Shown: piece after piece, positions 63,236 to 64,000 of the stretch
Layout: each line of letters opens with the position of its first letter
Numbering within the stretch: the first letter of the stretch is position 1
Assembly: GCF_000697965.2 (NCBI RefSeq)
Contig: NZ_CP015880.1
Coordinates: forward strand, 2,862,001 to 2,926,000
Direction of reading: 5' to 3'
Length of the DNA stretch: 64,000 nucleotides
From: Ensifer adhaerens
GTDB lineage: Bacteria > Pseudomonadota > Alphaproteobacteria > Rhizobiales > Rhizobiaceae
Program-made: the position numbers and the translations under genes
The notes under the pieces: model-generated
Told to the model about the DNA's origin: nothing
The model's database searches: none
Seen by the model: the letters and a program-made list of their open reading frames with translations, nothing else

Positions 63236-64000
63236 TCAGAAGGTCGGCCGCGGCACCGGGATCGGCACATTGGCGACATCGCCCTGGCCGGCCGGGTCGC
63301 CGGCAAGCTTCGGCGCTTTTTCGCCGCTGCCGGCGATCAGCCCGGCGAAGGCAAGCTTCAGTGGCCGGTTGATTTCGTGGATATAGGGCGAGAGCAGCTT
63401 CTGGCGGCCGGCTTCGTCGCGACCCTCGCTGCGAACCTTCGCGGCCGCCTTCGAGCAGATCTGCTTGCTGACATCGGCCACCATGTCGCGCGTCTCGCCA
63501 TAGGCCGGGATCTGCACCAGCGACGGCTTGCCGTTGCCGTTCGTCGTCAGTGCCATCTGCAGGAGCCGTGCGGACTCATCCGCACGCGCACCGAGGCTGT
63601 CCTCGCCGAGCACGACCGAGACGACGCTGCGCCCCTCGCGGGTGGCGGATGAAACCTGGTTGAAGCCGGAGGCGCAGATGAAGCCGGTCTTCATGCCGTC
63701 AGCGCCTTCGAAGCGGCCGATCAGCATGTTGTAGTTCGGATAATCCTTCTTGCCGGTGGTGAAACCTTCCAGCGAGAAATAGGAGGCGTATTGCGGAAAC
63801 TCGCGCTTGAGCGTGATCGCGAGTACCGCAAGGTCGCGGGCGGTCGTGTACTGGCCGGGACCAGGCAGACCGTTGGGATTGATGAAGTTCGAGGAGGTCA
63901 TGCCGATGCGGCGGGCCTCGGCATTCATCCGCTCGATGAAGGCGGGCTCCGAACCGGCGACCGTTTCGGCGATCGCGACCGCAACATCGTTTGCCGACTT
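63236..64000 (-). CDS. D-alanyl-D-alanine carboxypeptidase (S11), C-terminal part, cut by window edge
   Basis: The visible 254 codons begin KSANDVAVAIAETVAG (SxN motif) and hold AEARRIGMTSSNFINPNGLPG, MKTGFICASGFNQVSS (KTG) and VVSVVLGEDSLGARADE, typical of DacA/PBP5-like enzymes that trim pentapeptides. The active-site SxxK and N-terminus lie beyond the right edge. The tail (about 200-254) is Pro-rich. Confidence 0.88.
   Translation of the reverse strand, partial: KSANDVAVAIAETVAGSEPAFIERMNAEARRIGMTSSNFINPNGLPGPGQYTTARDLAVLAITLKREFPQYASYFSLEGFTTGKKDYPNYNMLIGRFEGADGMKTGFICASGFNQVSSATREGRSVVSVVLGEDSLGARADESARLLQMALTTNGNGKPSLVQIPAYGETRDMVADVSKQICSKAAAKVRSEGRDEAGRQKLLSPYIHEINRPLKLAFAGLIAGSGEKAPKLAGDPAGQGDVANVPIPVPRPTF

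Noticed and set aside
62093..63652. A 519-codon plus-strand frame opposite the CobW-family gene with an Ile/Val/Met-rich stretch
   Set aside because: The hydrophobic stretch is just the reverse reading of the His/Asp codon run; the GTPase on the minus strand explains the sequence.

Overview
The window looks like a piece of a Rhizobiaceae chromosome, most like Ensifer/Sinorhizobium. The grounds are high GC, the aerobic cobaltochelatase pair cobS-cobT next to a DnaJ-domain gene and bolA, the cell-cycle regulator cpdR, ftsEX behind a CtrA-type box, and short rhizobial palindromic intergenic repeats. It has two parts: the int-proximal end of a temperate phage (1 to about 16950) and ordinary core chromosome (about 16950 to 64000).

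Prophage. The phage ends at the 3' end of a tRNA-Leu(CAA) gene (16948-17032), with integrase and an excisionase-like gene beside it. Its left end lies outside the window. A CI-type repressor (12186-12854) sits back to back with a Cro-like gene (11872-12090). Five good 15-bp operators match TTGCC-N5-GGCAA: two in the cro/cI gap and three just downstream of cI. Together they would shut both the leftward lytic arm and the rightward arm, which carries small genes, a MazG-like protein, a DUF4326-like protein, an HNH nuclease, xis and int. Leftward come a CII/CP76-like regulator, a ParB/MT-A70 adenine methyltransferase fusion, a PAPS-reductase-like protein, a winged-helix replication initiator and a NusG/RfaH paralogue. 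A terminator follows, then the late genes: an unknown protein, terminase small and large subunits, gpW and portal.

The most interesting signals are in the phage. The initiator gene carries four tandem palindromic iterons (6079-6162) next to an AT-rich patch, arranged like the lambda origin inside gene O. The gap before the small terminase gene has TTTAG repeats at 13-bp spacing and dyads, in lambda cosN-cosB-nu1 order. The NusG paralogue lies immediately before a terminator and the late genes, where a Q-like antiterminator would act.

Chromosome. In order: dsbB, an HNH nuclease, an alkylation glycosylase, gluQ, yihY-like, an SDR, a HIG1-like protein, a PduO-type adenosyltransferase and rhomboid; etfBA (with a LiuR-like box) and 3-hydroxybutyryl-CoA dehydrogenase; tlpA, argH-lptM-lysA and a DUF4175 protein; cpdR, hpt, ftsEX, a YdcF protein, an acyltransferase, a ChaC-like protein and a DUF2125 protein; tyrC-hisC, a methyltransferase/gloB pair, a cupin, a drug/metabolite exporter and a DUF3108 protein; rpmB; a queuosine-precursor transporter with a candidate preQ1 pseudoknot covering its start codon; an acetyltransferase and a phytase-like esterase; cobTS, a DnaJ-domain protein, bolA and a CorC-like protein; aroKB, xerD, accA, an L,D-transpeptidase lipoprotein, a TusA-like protein, a His-rich CobW-family GTPase and a D-Ala-D-Ala carboxypeptidase cut by the right edge.

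All assignments come from reading motifs and gene order; no database search was run.
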